From: an uncultured Desulfobacter sp.
GTDB lineage: Bacteria; Desulfobacterota; Desulfobacteria; Desulfobacterales; Desulfobacteraceae
Assembly (NCBI RefSeq): GCF_963666145.1
Contig: NZ_OY762614.1
Span: 2,966,501 to 3,030,500 of the forward strand
Direction of reading: 5' to 3'
Length of the DNA stretch: 64,000 nucleotides
Each line of letters opens with the position of its first letter. Positions within the stretch are counted from its first letter, which is position 1. The notes beneath the pieces were generated by a model. It made no database searches. It was not told the DNA's origin and was given only the letters and a program-made list of their open reading frames with translations. This document shows, piece after piece, positions 9,668 through 19,449 of the stretch. The translations under genes were made by a program, and so were the position numbers.

Positions 9668-10144
9668 ATGCAGCAGACAACTGATAATACAGGAAAGTAT
9701 TTAATCTTCAGCCTATCGGATGAGTCCTATGGAATCAGCATCCAAAACGTCAAGGAGATTATCGGCATGATGCCCATCACCTCCATTCCCAAAACCGGAG
9801 AATGGATTAAGGGGGTTATCAACCTCAGGGGAAAAATCATTCCTATCATTGATCTGAGAATCAAATTTTCCATGGAGCCCATCCCTTATTCAGACCGAAC
9901 CTGCATCATTATCGTTGAAATCGGGTTAGGCAAGGGAACCGCTCAGACCGGCATTGTTGTGGATGGCGTATCTGAAGTACTCCATATCAAAGACGAATGT
10001 ATAGACCCTCCGCCGTCATTTGGAACCCGGATAAATACCGACACCATTCTGGGAATGGCCAAAATGAAAAACGGGGTTAAAATTCTTCTCAACATAGATC
10101 AGGTGGGGCCCCGGGAAGTTTGGGCCCTTGGGAACGCTGCCTGA
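9668..10144 (+). CDS. cheW: chemotaxis coupling protein CheW
   Basis: Scaffold that links chemoreceptors to the CheA kinase at the inner face of the membrane. Its 158 residues follow the CheW fold, including YLIFSLSDESYGISIQNVKEI at the start (two parts), the loop GVINLRGKIIPIIDLR, and GIVVDGVSEVLHI near the end. It lies 28 bases behind the receiver gene and just before a methyl-accepting protein. No CheA, CheR or CheB is in the window, so this looks like an accessory coupling module. Confidence 0.92.
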   Translation: MQQTTDNTGKYLIFSLSDESYGISIQNVKEIIGMMPITSIPKTGEWIKGVINLRGKIIPIIDLRIKFSMEPIPYSDRTCIIIVEIGLGKGTAQTGIVVDGVSEVLHIKDECIDPPPSFGTRINTDTILGMAKMKNGVKILLNIDQVGPREVWALGNAA

Positions 10145-10279
10145 CGCATAATATATAACAGCCATGGGCTGATCGGATATATCAGCTGCCGGGCTCAGCC
10201 CACAGCGAAAGTTGACAGATCTGTGTCGGTTACACAGATTTCTCTTATAAAAAAATTAGACGAAAAAAGGGAAACACCA

Positions 10280-12139
10280 ATGAAATTCAGTCTTAAAAAT
10301 AAATTTATCATACCCACCGTAACCACTGCGGTCATCTGCCTGGGAGCCATATCATTATTTTCATACTTGAAAGCCAGTCAGGCATTGAAAAACGTTATAT
10401 CCTCCGAAGTTAAATATGTATCCTCGTCCATCTCAAAACAGGTGAGCCAGTGGATCTTTGAACGGGAAAGCGATATTTCACAGCTTGCACAGGAAGACCT
10501 GTTTAACAAAGCGATCTCATCTCTGGGGCCGGACGAAGTCAAGGCCGCTGATTCCCGCCTCAACCAAATCAAAAAAAGCAGTGCCCTGTTTGATAATATC
10601 CACCTGGCCGGTCCGGATGGGATGGTTATGGCATCTTCGGATACCGGCCTTGTCGGATCACTGAATCTCTCCACCAGAGAATACTTTAAAGATGCCCTTA
10701 CAGGAACACTTTCCCTGTCCCAGGTTATTAAGAGCAAGACCACGGGCCAGCCTGTTTTCTGCATTGCAGCACCGGTAAGGCAGGGAAATAAAATCCATGG
10801 GGTCCTTGTGGGTGTCATCAATATGAACCACTTCACAGCCCAGTTTATTGACACGGAAAAAGTGGGCCAAAACGGCTACGTCTATATGGTGAACAAGTCA
10901 GGCGTCGTACTGGCCTATCCGGATAAATCAAAAATATTATCCCTGGATGTGAGCCAGTATGAATTTGGCCGCAACCTTCTGTCTCAGCAGGACGGGCTTA
11001 TGGAATACAAATTTAAGGGTGTGGATAAAATCGTTGGATTCGCAAAAGAAAAAACCACCAACTGGATTATTGCATCCACAGCAGATAAATCCGAACTCTT
11101 TGCACCGGTCATTGCCCTGCGGAATATCAGCATCACCATTGCCATTGTCAGCATCATACTCATTGGCTCCATAATCTTGCTTGTAACCCGCTCCATTGTG
11201 GGCCCCCTCAACCGGATCATTGAGGGCATGAACGAGGCCGGCAATCAGGTGGCTGCCGCATCAACCCAGGTGGCCATGGCCAGTCAGTCTCTGGCTGAAG
11301 GTGCATCAGAACAGGCAGCCTCTGTCGAAGAGACCTCTGCCTCCATGGAGGAGATGGCCTCCATGACCCAAAGCATGGCTGGAAATGCAAACCAGGCAGA
11401 TCTTCTTTCAAAAGAATCACATGGGATTGTTACCCGGGCCAATGAATCCATGGAGGCGCTCACTCGGTCCATGTCCGATATCTCAACGGCCAGTGAAGAG
11501 ACCTCAAAAATTATTAAAACCATTGATGAAATCGCCTTCCAAACCAATTTGCTGGCCCTTAATGCCGCAGTTGAAGCAGCCCGGGCCGGGGAAGCAGGCG
11601 CAGGATTTGCCGTCGTGGCCGATGAGGTTAGAAACCTTGCCATGCGGGCAGCTGAGGCGGCAAAAGATACGGAAAAGCTCATTGCCGGGACCATGGAAAA
11701 AGTAAGCAATGGTTCTGCACTGGTAGCCACGACCAATGAGGCCTTTGTGGCGGTTGATTTAAGCACATCCAAGGTCGGGGAGCTTGTCATGGAAATGTCC
11801 CAGGCGTCCAGGGAGCAGTCCGCAGGCATCTCCCAAGTCAATGTCGCCATCGCGGAAATCGACAAGGTGGTGCAGCATAATGCTGCCAACGCAGAAGAAT
11901 CCGCATCCGCAGCCGAAGAGATGAATGCCCAGGCCGAGCAGCTCAGAGATTATGTAAACGATCTTCACGCCCTGATTACAGGGGAGGATACCCGGTTACA
12001 GACTTCTCACCCCTCCCGCCAGATCATGGGAAGATCATCCCGGGGCCAGAAAAAAATTGCAACTTCGCAGGCTCGGGAAATCAGGTCGGATCAGATGCTT
12101 GACTTTGATGAAGACGGTTTTAAGGATTTTGCTGCCTGA
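10280..12139 (+). CDS. methyl-accepting chemotaxis protein with periplasmic dCache-like sensor
   Basis: A 619-residue transmembrane chemoreceptor. Transmembrane segment 1 is at residues about 9-30. A periplasmic double-Cache sensor (about 35-275) includes STREYFKDALTG and GYVYMVNKSGVVLAYPD, typical of small organic ligand sensing. Transmembrane segment 2 is near 281-302, followed by a short HAMP-like segment and a long signalling coiled coil. The hairpin tip motif is DEIAFQTNLLALNAAVEAARAGE (two parts). The ATG at 10280 follows AAAGGGA and is preferred to an upstream GTG at 10223. The ligand is unknown. It lies behind cheW as a receptor-coupler pair. Confidence 0.9.
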   Translation: MKFSLKNKFIIPTVTTAVICLGAISLFSYLKASQALKNVISSEVKYVSSSISKQVSQWIFERESDISQLAQEDLFNKAISSLGPDEVKAADSRLNQIKKSSALFDNIHLAGPDGMVMASSDTGLVGSLNLSTREYFKDALTGTLSLSQVIKSKTTGQPVFCIAAPVRQGNKIHGVLVGVINMNHFTAQFIDTEKVGQNGYVYMVNKSGVVLAYPDKSKILSLDVSQYEFGRNLLSQQDGLMEYKFKGVDKIVGFAKEKTTNWIIASTADKSELFAPVIALRNISITIAIVSIILIGSIILLVTRSIVGPLNRIIEGMNEAGNQVAAASTQVAMASQSLAEGASEQAASVEETSASMEEMASMTQSMAGNANQADLLSKESHGIVTRANESMEALTRSMSDISTASEETSKIIKTIDEIAFQTNLLALNAAVEAARAGEAGAGFAVVADEVRNLAMRAAEAAKDTEKLIAGTMEKVSNGSALVATTNEAFVAVDLSTSKVGELVMEMSQASREQSAGISQVNVAIAEIDKVVQHNAANAEESASAAEEMNAQAEQLRDYVNDLHALITGEDTRLQTSHPSRQIMGRSSRGQKKIATSQAREIRSDQMLDFDEDGFKDFAA

Positions 12140-12161
12140 TCCTTGCTAAACTATTCAAGAG

Positions 12162-12228
12162 GCGGGCTTTAGTCTGCCCCTGTTTTTTTTCGGGGCCCGT
12201 GCATTTACAAAACAATGCACGGGCCCCG
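12162..12228 (+). terminator. terminator region after the chemoreceptor gene
   Basis: Two hairpins follow the stop codon. The first pairs GGCGGGC with GTCTGCC, including wobble pairs, and is followed by an eight-T run, so it looks like an intrinsic terminator. The second is a perfect 15-bp stem, 12191-12205 with 12214-12228, GC-rich at its base, without a downstream T tract. Confidence 0.7.
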
Positions 12229-12392
12229 GAGTATATTTACTTGATTTCAATTAGAAAGAGCCCGGCCTTAGGCCAAGCATCAACGTCTTGAAAAAAACTA
12301 TCCCAATATGATAATTTAATCGACCATAAAAATATGCTTGCATCCCCAATTTACGGTGCAGGCATTTGCTTTTTAAAATAAGGATTTAATTT

Positions 12393-13487
12393 ATGCCGCT
12401 GCTCAAAGAACGTCGGAAAACCCGACAGATAAAGGTGGGAGTACAACCTGTGGGCTCCGGGGCACAGGTTTCGGTTCAGTCCATGACCAACACCCAGACC
12501 CAAGATGTGTACGCTACCGTAAATCAAATATTGTCCCTGGAAAAGGCCGGATGCGAAATTGTCCGGGCAGCCGTGCCGGATATGGAAGCGGCTAAGGCCC
12601 TAAAAGAAATTAAAGCGCAGATTCACATCCCTTTGATTGCTGATATTCATTTTGACTGGCGTCTGGCCATTGCTTCTGCTGAATCCGGCGTGGATGGACT
12701 GCGGATCAATCCGGGTAACATCGGCACGATCGACAAAATAAAAGCCGTGGTGGACTGTGCCAAGGCGCACGACCTTCCCATCCGCATCGGGGTAAACGGC
12801 GGATCTTTGGAAAAAGAGATTGAAAAGCAATACGGTGTGACAGCCCGGGGCATGGTGGAAAGTGCCTTGGCCAATATCCGGATTTTAGAAGATTTGGGGT
12901 TTTACGATATCAAGGTCTCCTTGAAAGCGTCGGATGTGGAACGTACCGTGGAGGCCTACCGACTGCTTGCTCCGTTGACAGATGTTCCCTTTCATGTGGG
13001 CGTTACCGAGGCGGGCGGCCTGTATGCCGGCATCACCAAATCCGCCATCGGCATCGGTATGCTGCTCTCCGAAGGGATCGGGGACACCATCCGGGTCTCT
13101 TTGACCCGGGACCCGGTGGAAGAGATCCGTACCGGATTTGAGATTTTACGGGCATTGGGCCTGCGCCACCGGGGGCCGGAGCTGATTTCCTGTCCCACCT
13201 GCGGGCGGTGTAAAATAAATTTGTTTAAAATTGCCGAACAGGTAGAAAAAGCTTTACTTGAGCGCACAGCACGGATTAAAGTTGCTATTATGGGATGCGT
13301 AGTGAATGGTCCGGGCGAAGCCAAAGAGGCGGACATCGGTATTGCCGGTGGTGACGGCACGGGAATTTTGTTTAAAAAGGGTAAAGTTGTCCGTAAAATC
13401 GACCAAACGTGTCTTGTGGATGAATTGATTAAAGAGATTGACGCAATGACGTTAAATTCGGAGGAAGTAAATGGGAAAGAAAGTTAA
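12393..13487 (+). CDS. ispG: 4-hydroxy-3-methylbut-2-en-1-yl diphosphate synthase (flavodoxin/ferredoxin)
   Basis: Penultimate enzyme of the non-mevalonate (MEP) isoprenoid pathway; it reductively converts MEcPP to HMBPP with a [4Fe-4S] cluster. The 364 residues show the TIM-barrel start VQSMTNTQTQDV, PLIADIHFDW, and the C-terminal cluster motifs ISCPTCGRC and MGCVVNGPGEA, which give three of the cluster cysteines. Length is normal for the bacterial short form. The stop lies 17 bases inside the proS reading frame, so the two genes are probably cotranscribed. Confidence 0.96.
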   Translation: MPLLKERRKTRQIKVGVQPVGSGAQVSVQSMTNTQTQDVYATVNQILSLEKAGCEIVRAAVPDMEAAKALKEIKAQIHIPLIADIHFDWRLAIASAESGVDGLRINPGNIGTIDKIKAVVDCAKAHDLPIRIGVNGGSLEKEIEKQYGVTARGMVESALANIRILEDLGFYDIKVSLKASDVERTVEAYRLLAPLTDVPFHVGVTEAGGLYAGITKSAIGIGMLLSEGIGDTIRVSLTRDPVEEIRTGFEILRALGLRHRGPELISCPTCGRCKINLFKIAEQVEKALLERTARIKVAIMGCVVNGPGEAKEADIGIAGGDGTGILFKKGKVVRKIDQTCLVDELIKEIDAMTLNSEEVNGKES

Positions 13488-14976
13488 GACTGCCATCACC
13501 CCCACAAGGGAAGAAGATTATCCCCAGTGGTACCAGGAGGTGGTAAAAGCCTCGGACATGTCGGAAAATTCGCCGGTCCGCGGATGTATGGTGATTAAAC
13601 CCTGGGGATTTGCCATCTGGGAGAACATCCAGCGCCAGATGGATGCCATGTTCAAGGAAACCGGGGTAAAAAACGCCTATTTCCCATTATTTATTCCCCT
13701 AAGCTATCTTGAAAAAGAGGCCGAGCATGTGGAAGGCTTTGCCAAAGAGTGTGCTGTTGTCACCCATCACAAATTGGAAAAGGGCGAAAACGGCCGGCTT
13801 GTGCCGGCCGGAGAACTGGCTGAGCCGTTGATTGTCCGGCCCACTTCCGAAACCATTATCGGCGAGTCCATGTCCAAATGGACTTCATCCTACCGGGATT
13901 TGCCCATTCTTTTGAATCAGTGGGCCAATGTGGTGCGCTGGGAAATGCGTACACGTATGTTTCTGCGAACCAGCGAGTTTTTATGGCAGGAAGGGCATAC
14001 GGCCCATGCCACCAAAGAGGAGGCCATGGACCGTACCCTCCAGATGCTGGATATTTACGCCAAGTTTGTTGAAGAACGGCTGGCCATGCCGGTTGTTAAA
14101 GGCCGCAAAAGTGAATCCGAACGGTTCCCCGGGGCCGATGACACCACCTGTATTGAGGCCATGATGCAGGATAAAAGGGCACTCCAGGCCGGGACTTCTC
14201 ATTTTCTCGGTCAGAATTTTGCCAAAGGCTCCAACATCAAATTTCAGGGTGAATCGGGCCAGGAAGAATATGCCTGGACCACCTCCTGGGGAACATCCAC
14301 CCGGATGATCGGCGGCATGATCATGGTGCACTCCGATGATGACGGTTTGGTGGTCCCGCCCCGCATTGCCCCTGCCCATGTGGTGATCCTGCCCATTGTC
14401 AAGAAGGGTGATGACAATTCTGGTGTTCTGGAAAGCGCAGACGCCCTTAAAGCTGAGTTGAAACAGAAAACCTTCCACGGACTGCCCGTGGAAGTAGAGG
14501 TTGACAGCCGGGACATCGGCGGTGCCAGGGGCTGGGAGTGGGTGAAAAAAGGGATTCCTGTGCGTGTGGAGCTTGGGCCCCGGGACATTGAAAATAACAG
14601 TGTGTTCATGGCCCGCAGGGATACGGGGGAGAAAAAAGGCATTAATAGAGACGATTTTATAAATACCATCGCAGACATCCTGGATGACATCCAGAATAAC
14701 CTGTTCCAGCGCGCCCTGGCCTTCCGGGAGGAAAATACCGTTTCCATTGATGAAAAAGACAAATTCTACGATCTGTATAAAAAAGCAAAAGGGTATAACA
14801 ACGGTGCATTTGTCATGGCTCACTGGTGCGGATCTGGCGAGTGTGAAGAAAAAATAAAACAGGATTTGTCCGTCACCATCCGGTGCATTCCCTTTGACAG
14901 TCCTGATGAAGCGGGCACCTGTATTTGCTGTGGTGCAAAAAGTGAACGACGGGTCCTGTTTGCAAAGGCATATTAA
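13471..14976 (+). CDS. proS: prolyl-tRNA synthetase, archaeal/eukaryote type (ProS type 3)
   Basis: Charges tRNA-Pro. The 501-residue length and lack of the bacterial YbaK-like editing insertion mark it as the shorter archaeal/eukaryote-like form. Visible class II features are motif 2 (RWEMRTRMFLRTSEFLWQEGH, in two parts) and motif 3 near AWTTSWGTSTRMIGG. The C-terminal domain has Cys residues in HWCGSGECEE and GTCICCGAKSERR, consistent with zinc binding, and ends in Tyr as this type usually does. It overlaps ispG by 17 bases and precedes the rel/spoT gene by 42 bases. Confidence 0.95.
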   Translation: MGKKVKTAITPTREEDYPQWYQEVVKASDMSENSPVRGCMVIKPWGFAIWENIQRQMDAMFKETGVKNAYFPLFIPLSYLEKEAEHVEGFAKECAVVTHHKLEKGENGRLVPAGELAEPLIVRPTSETIIGESMSKWTSSYRDLPILLNQWANVVRWEMRTRMFLRTSEFLWQEGHTAHATKEEAMDRTLQMLDIYAKFVEERLAMPVVKGRKSESERFPGADDTTCIEAMMQDKRALQAGTSHFLGQNFAKGSNIKFQGESGQEEYAWTTSWGTSTRMIGGMIMVHSDDDGLVVPPRIAPAHVVILPIVKKGDDNSGVLESADALKAELKQKTFHGLPVEVEVDSRDIGGARGWEWVKKGIPVRVELGPRDIENNSVFMARRDTGEKKGINRDDFINTIADILDDIQNNLFQRALAFREENTVSIDEKDKFYDLYKKAKGYNNGAFVMAHWCGSGECEEKIKQDLSVTIRCIPFDSPDEAGTCICCGAKSERRVLFAKAY

Positions 14977-15018
14977 GCTTGGGAAAAAGCGGGACAACGT
15001 GAGAGCCGGTAGAAGAAA

Positions 15019-17178
15019 ATGATTCGAATCACCGACATATTGGACAAAATTTATGAATACAGTCCAGATGCGGACGTCTCGCTCATTGACCGGGCCTATA
15101 TCTATTCTGCCCGGGTTCATGAAGGCCAGGTCCGGCTCTCGGGAGAACCTTATCTGTCCCATCCTTTGGAGGTGGCCAGTATTCTGGCCGACATGAAGCT
15201 GGACATGGAGAGCATTGCCGCAGCGCTTCTTCATGACGTCATTGAGGATACCCCTGCCACCAAAGAAGATATTACAGATATGTTCGGCCCCGGGGTGGCG
15301 CATATTGTGGAGGGCGTGACCAAGCTGTCCGCCCTGCATGCTGCCACCAAGGTTGCCCAGCAGGCAGAATCTTTGCGTAAAATGATTCTGGCCATGGCAG
15401 ATGATATCCGGGTGGTGCTCATTAAATTGGCCGATCGTCTGCATAATATGCGGACCCTTAAATACCACAGAAAACCGGAAAAACAGGCGGCCATCGCCCA
15501 GGAAACCCTGGATATCTATGCCCCCATCGCCGCACGTCTGGGCATCTTCTGGATCAAGAACGAACTGGAAGAGATAGCCTTTTTTTACACCCTGAGGGAG
15601 GAGCACGATCGCATCCTGGCGTTGGTGGATAAAGCCAAGGACGAGCAGGAAGCCTATATCAACGAAGTTTCAACGGCCCTGCACTATAAAATGAACGAGA
15701 TGGAACTGCCCTGCCAGATCAAGGGGCGGTTTAAATCCTTTTACTCCATTTACCAGAAAATGCTGTCCCAGGGCCTTGAGTTTGATGATGTGTATGACAT
15801 CATAGCCTTTCGAATCATTCTGGACACCGTTCCCCAGTGTTATGCGGCCATGGGCGCGGTCCACTCCATGTGGAAGCCGATCTATTATAAAATAAAGGAC
15901 TATATCGGGAACCCTAAGCCCAATATGTACCAGTCCATCCATACCACGGTCATCGGACCCAAAGGCGAACGGGTGGAAATCCAGATCAGGACCCATGAGA
16001 TGGACCGGGTGGCTGAATCGGGCATTGCCGCCCATTGGTCATATAAGGAAGGCACCAAGATTGATGAAAATACCGGTGAATTGTTTGCCTGGATTCGCAA
16101 TCTTGTGGAGAACCAGGAAAACCTCAAAGATCCGGATGAATTCCTTGAAAATGTGCGCATAGATCTCTATCCCGGTGAGATTTATGTGTTCACCCCGGCA
16201 GGTGAGATCAAAACCCTTCCCAAAAAGGCCACACCCGTTGACTTTGCCTACCGGATTCACACCGAGGTCGGGGCCCAGTGCACAGGTGCCCGGGTCAACG
16301 GCAAGCTTGTCCCCTTGTCCCATGAACTTCGCACCGGTGATACCATCGAAATTATGACCACCAAAGACCACGCCCCCAGCCGGGACTGGCTTAATTTCGT
16401 TAAAACCGTCAAGGCAAAGACAAAAATCAGGGCCTATATCAATGCCAGGGAAAAGGAGCGAAGCTATTCCCTCGGCCGGGAAATGTGTGAGAAAACATTC
16501 CGGAAGCGGAATCAGAATTTTAATGCCCTGATCAAATCAGGTGATATCGGCCGGGTGGCGGACTCCTTGGGGTTTAAGGGCGTAGACGATTTGATCGCCC
16601 ATGTGGGCTTCGGCCAAATGACGGCACTTCAGGTCCTTAATCGGGCTGTCCCCGAGATTGAAAAGGATTCAGATGAGACCGATGATACCGTTATTGAAAG
16701 AGCTGCTTCCAAGCCTTCGGAAAAACCGACCACCGGGGTTATTGTAAAAGGACTCAACGATATTCTGGTCAGGTTTTCAAAATGCTGCAATCCTTTGCCC
16801 GGAGACCCCATAATCGGATACATCACCCAGGGCCAAGGGGTCGCCATTCACAGGAAGAACTGCGTCAATGTTTTGAAAATGACCAGGGAGCGGATCATTG
16901 AAGTGGAATGGGCCAGTGGTATTAAAGAGTCGTATCCTGCCTCCATATGCATTAAAACAGACGATCGCCACGGTCTTCTGGCCGACATTGCGGCTGTGAT
17001 TTCAAAGGCAGGTATCAATATTTTAAACGCGCACTCGGAAACATCGGACGAGGGCATCAGTGTTTTTTATTTCACCATTATGGTGGAAAGTTCCGGGCAG
17101 CTTAAAAAAGTCATGGCGGAACTTCGCCGGGTCAAAACCGTTAATGATGTTAAACGAGTCATCACCGCTGACAATTAG
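15019..17178 (+). CDS. bifunctional (p)ppGpp synthetase/hydrolase (Rel/SpoT)
   Basis: Makes and degrades the stringent-response alarmones (p)ppGpp. The 719 residues hold, in order: an HD hydrolase domain (HPLEVASIL, LLHDVIEDT, residues about 20-180) with the HD pair intact; the synthetase domain (YDIIAFRII, residues about 235-350); a TGS domain (VFTPAGEIKTLPKKATPVDFAY in two parts); and a C-terminal ACT domain (DRHGLLADIAAVISKAGINI). Both catalytic halves look intact, so bifunctional activity is expected. It follows proS closely. The DksA-type protein that co-acts with ppGpp is encoded at 42.6 kb. Confidence 0.95.
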   Translation: MIRITDILDKIYEYSPDADVSLIDRAYIYSARVHEGQVRLSGEPYLSHPLEVASILADMKLDMESIAAALLHDVIEDTPATKEDITDMFGPGVAHIVEGVTKLSALHAATKVAQQAESLRKMILAMADDIRVVLIKLADRLHNMRTLKYHRKPEKQAAIAQETLDIYAPIAARLGIFWIKNELEEIAFFYTLREEHDRILALVDKAKDEQEAYINEVSTALHYKMNEMELPCQIKGRFKSFYSIYQKMLSQGLEFDDVYDIIAFRIILDTVPQCYAAMGAVHSMWKPIYYKIKDYIGNPKPNMYQSIHTTVIGPKGERVEIQIRTHEMDRVAESGIAAHWSYKEGTKIDENTGELFAWIRNLVENQENLKDPDEFLENVRIDLYPGEIYVFTPAGEIKTLPKKATPVDFAYRIHTEVGAQCTGARVNGKLVPLSHELRTGDTIEIMTTKDHAPSRDWLNFVKTVKAKTKIRAYINAREKERSYSLGREMCEKTFRKRNQNFNALIKSGDIGRVADSLGFKGVDDLIAHVGFGQMTALQVLNRAVPEIEKDSDETDDTVIERAASKPSEKPTTGVIVKGLNDILVRFSKCCNPLPGDPIIGYITQGQGVAIHRKNCVNVLKMTRERIIEVEWASGIKESYPASICIKTDDRHGLLADIAAVISKAGINILNAHSETSDEGISVFYFTIMVESSGQLKKVMAELRRVKTVNDVKRVITADN

Positions 17179-17586
17179 TCTTATGAGAGAAAACCTCTGC
17201 GGCGTTTGATGTGGGGTCGCTTTGGGAGCCGGCTGGCAAAATAAATAATATTCTTTATTCTTCATCATTTCCTAACCAAAGTTTTTAATAATTGAGTATA
17301 CAACAAAGCATTTTTTATTTATGGTCAAGATAGCCGGGATCAATTTGATACAATAAATGTTTTTGTTTACTGAAACGCCGCCCGGATGGTTAATCATTCG
17401 GTCGGAGCTGCCCGGTTTGAAGAATAACCTTTAACCTGGAATATTATGGTAAACGCGTTTAATTTACCAGCCCCCGCCAGAAGACCGGAAAAGAAAGGTC
17501 CGGTACCCCACCTTTTTGTCCTCGATCAGCATCTGAATCAAGTCCACCCTGATTTAAAAAAAAATTATTTTAATGCGGAGATTTGT
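17179..17586. other. intergenic stretch between rel/spoT and PhoH gene
   Basis: About 400 bases without a convincing gene. The frame of the PhoH gene can be extended back to an ATG at 17446, adding 47 residues of low-complexity character. That start lacks a Shine-Dalgarno, and the added part does not resemble a PIN domain. I see no strong terminator, RNA gene or repeat here. Confidence 0.5.
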
Positions 17587-18906
17587 ATGAAGAAAATCTT
17601 TATCCTGGATACCAATGTCATCCTTCATGACAGCGGATGCATTCATCAATTCAAAGACAATGACATTTACATCCCCATAACCGTTATTGAGGAGCTGGAT
17701 AAATTTAAAAAAGGGAACAATGTCATTAATTGCAATGCCCGGGACTTTTTAAGAACCCTGGATGCATTGTCCAGTGATACGATGTTCAACGGCGGGGCAC
17801 CCATTGATGACGGAAAAGGCCGTATTACCATCCGTCTGGATACAGCCCTGGATCCCATAATTGAAAACAACTTTAACGAAATTACGCCGGATATCAGGAT
17901 CATAAACATTGCCTATTCTATTGCCAAAGAAAACGATTTTAAGAGTGTGGTTTTCGTAACCAAAGATGTAAATTTGCGCCTGAAAGCCCGCTCCATAGGG
18001 TTGAAAACTGAGAATTATAATTCCCAGTATGTTGAAAACATTTCCGAAATGTACACCGGTATGAAGGTGGTGAGTAATATCAGTTCCCGGGTGCTGGACG
18101 ACCTGTACCAGAAACCCTATGAAACCAATACCCAGAGTCTGGGCGAAGATGTTTCCTTTTATGCCAATGAAAATGTGATTTTGAAAAACGGATCTAAATC
18201 CGCCCTGGCTTATTTTGACGGCGTCAGCCAATCTGTGAAACTGATTCAACCCAGGATCTGCTATGGCATTAAACCGCGGAATTCGGAGCAGACCTTTGCC
18301 CTGAATGCCATGCTTAATCCGGATATTTCTCTGGTGACCATTTCCGGCAAGGCCGGCACCGGCAAAACATTGCTGGCCCTTGCTGCCGCCCTGGCTAAAA
18401 AGCAGTTCTATCGCCAGATTTTCATTGCCAGGCCTGTTGTTCCCTTAAGCAACAAAGATTTGGGGTTTCTTCCCGGGGATGTGGCGTCCAAGCTGGACCC
18501 CTATATGCAGCCCTTGTATGACAATCTGTCCGTGATTCAGAATCATTTTAACGAAAACGGGTCCAACGGAAAAAACATCAAGGAACTGATAGAAGAGGAA
18601 AAGATCGTTATCACACCGATCTCATATATAAGGGGCCGCTCCATCGTACGTGTCTTTTTTATTGTGGATGAGGCTCAGAATTTAACACCCCACGAGGTGA
18701 AAACCATCATTACCCGAGCAGGGGAGGGCACAAAAATCATTTTCACAGGAGATATTTTCCAGATAGACCACCCCTACCTGGACACCCAGACCAACGGGCT
18801 TGCCTATATCATAGAAAAAATGAAAGGCCAGAATCTTTACGCCCACATCAACCTTGAGAAGGGTGAACGGTCTGAGTTGGCGGAATTGGCCTCAAAAATC
18901 CTATAG
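17587..18906 (+). CDS. PIN domain fused to PhoH-type ATPase
   Basis: A 439-residue two-domain protein: an N-terminal PIN nuclease-like domain (FILDTNVILHD at residues 4-14, with acidic VFVTKDVNLRLKA) and a C-terminal PhoH helicase-like ATPase (Walker A SGKAGTGKTLL, Walker B FFIVDEAQN, GDIFQID). This PhoH2-like arrangement is linked to RNA unwinding and cleavage in characterised relatives; the cellular RNA target is unknown. The ATG at 17587 is preceded by GGAG at proper spacing and begins exactly at the PIN domain, so it is chosen over 17446. A clear hairpin terminator follows at 18936-18967. Confidence 0.9.
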   Translation: MKKIFILDTNVILHDSGCIHQFKDNDIYIPITVIEELDKFKKGNNVINCNARDFLRTLDALSSDTMFNGGAPIDDGKGRITIRLDTALDPIIENNFNEITPDIRIINIAYSIAKENDFKSVVFVTKDVNLRLKARSIGLKTENYNSQYVENISEMYTGMKVVSNISSRVLDDLYQKPYETNTQSLGEDVSFYANENVILKNGSKSALAYFDGVSQSVKLIQPRICYGIKPRNSEQTFALNAMLNPDISLVTISGKAGTGKTLLALAAALAKKQFYRQIFIARPVVPLSNKDLGFLPGDVASKLDPYMQPLYDNLSVIQNHFNENGSNGKNIKELIEEEKIVITPISYIRGRSIVRVFFIVDEAQNLTPHEVKTIITRAGEGTKIIFTGDIFQIDHPYLDTQTNGLAYIIEKMKGQNLYAHINLEKGERSELAELASKIL

Positions 18907-18935
18907 GCAAGGCGCTTTCCTATTTTGAAACACCA

Positions 18936-18967
18936 AAATTCCGGCATGCTGACACATGCCGGAATTT
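18936..18967 (+). terminator. hairpin terminator behind PhoH gene
   Basis: Perfect 13-bp stem (18936-18948 with 18955-18967) and 6-base loop, AT-rich at the base and ending in TTT. It begins 30 bases after the PhoH stop codon. Confidence 0.75.
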
Positions 18968-19041
18968 AAAATTTCTACTTACAGGGAGGATATTTCCATC
19001 ACCCCGATAGCAAATATTTATTTAGCTCCTGTGCAGGAACT

Positions 19042-19167
19042 GTGTTTGGGCTAAAAGTTTTCCAGATGAAAAGCGTAGAAAAATTTGCAACCGGAGCAAC
19101 CTATTAGGTTGTGAGGATTGGAAATTTTTCTACAACGCCGCAGGTGGATGATTTCTCGTTCAAACAC
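19042..19167. repeat. 126-bp imperfect palindromic element next to rpmB
   Basis: Ends pair as GTGTTTG (19042-19048) and CAAACAC (19161-19167). A perfect 12-bp inner stem joins 19075-19086 to 19122-19133. A further hairpin, CAACCT/AGGTTG, lies at the centre (19097-19111). The segments between the stems are partly complementary. The right end touches the rpmB stop codon. The nested symmetry suggests a small mobile or repetitive element, or a structured RNA behind rpmB. Confidence 0.6.
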
Positions 19168-19362
19168 TTAAGATGCTTTGGTTACTTTTCCTGCCTTGAT
19201 GCAGGAGGTGCATACATCAATTTTTCTGACGCAACCCGGCTTGATCACCGCACGAACTCTCTGGAGATTGGGATTGAAGCGCCTTTTATTTAGATTATGA
19301 GCATGGCTGACATTGTTGCCGACCATTGGCTTTTTCCCACAAACTGCACATTCTTTTGACAT
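19168..19362 (-). CDS. rpmB: 50S ribosomal protein L28
   Basis: A 64-residue ribosomal protein of the large subunit. It matches the family pattern from the start: ECAVCGKKPMVGNNVSHA, then KRRFNPNLQ and VRAVIKPG. It carries two CxxC-type pairs, CAVC and CTSC, so this is a zinc-binding (C+) L28. It is a single gene on the minus strand and its stop codon abuts the palindromic element. Confidence 0.95.
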   Translation of the reverse strand: MSKECAVCGKKPMVGNNVSHAHNLNKRRFNPNLQRVRAVIKPGCVRKIDVCTSCIKAGKVTKAS

Positions 19363-19449
19363 ATTTATATACTCCTAATAAAATCGCTTTATCAAAATTA
19401 AAACCCGGAATAAATATAACATATTAAAATAAAAGTAAAGGCTTTTTAT

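Noticed and set aside
13981..15606. 541-codon open frame on the minus strand
   Set aside because: It is antisense to proS and rel/spoT, which match their families over full length. It has no recognisable domain, so it is a shadow of their codon bias.
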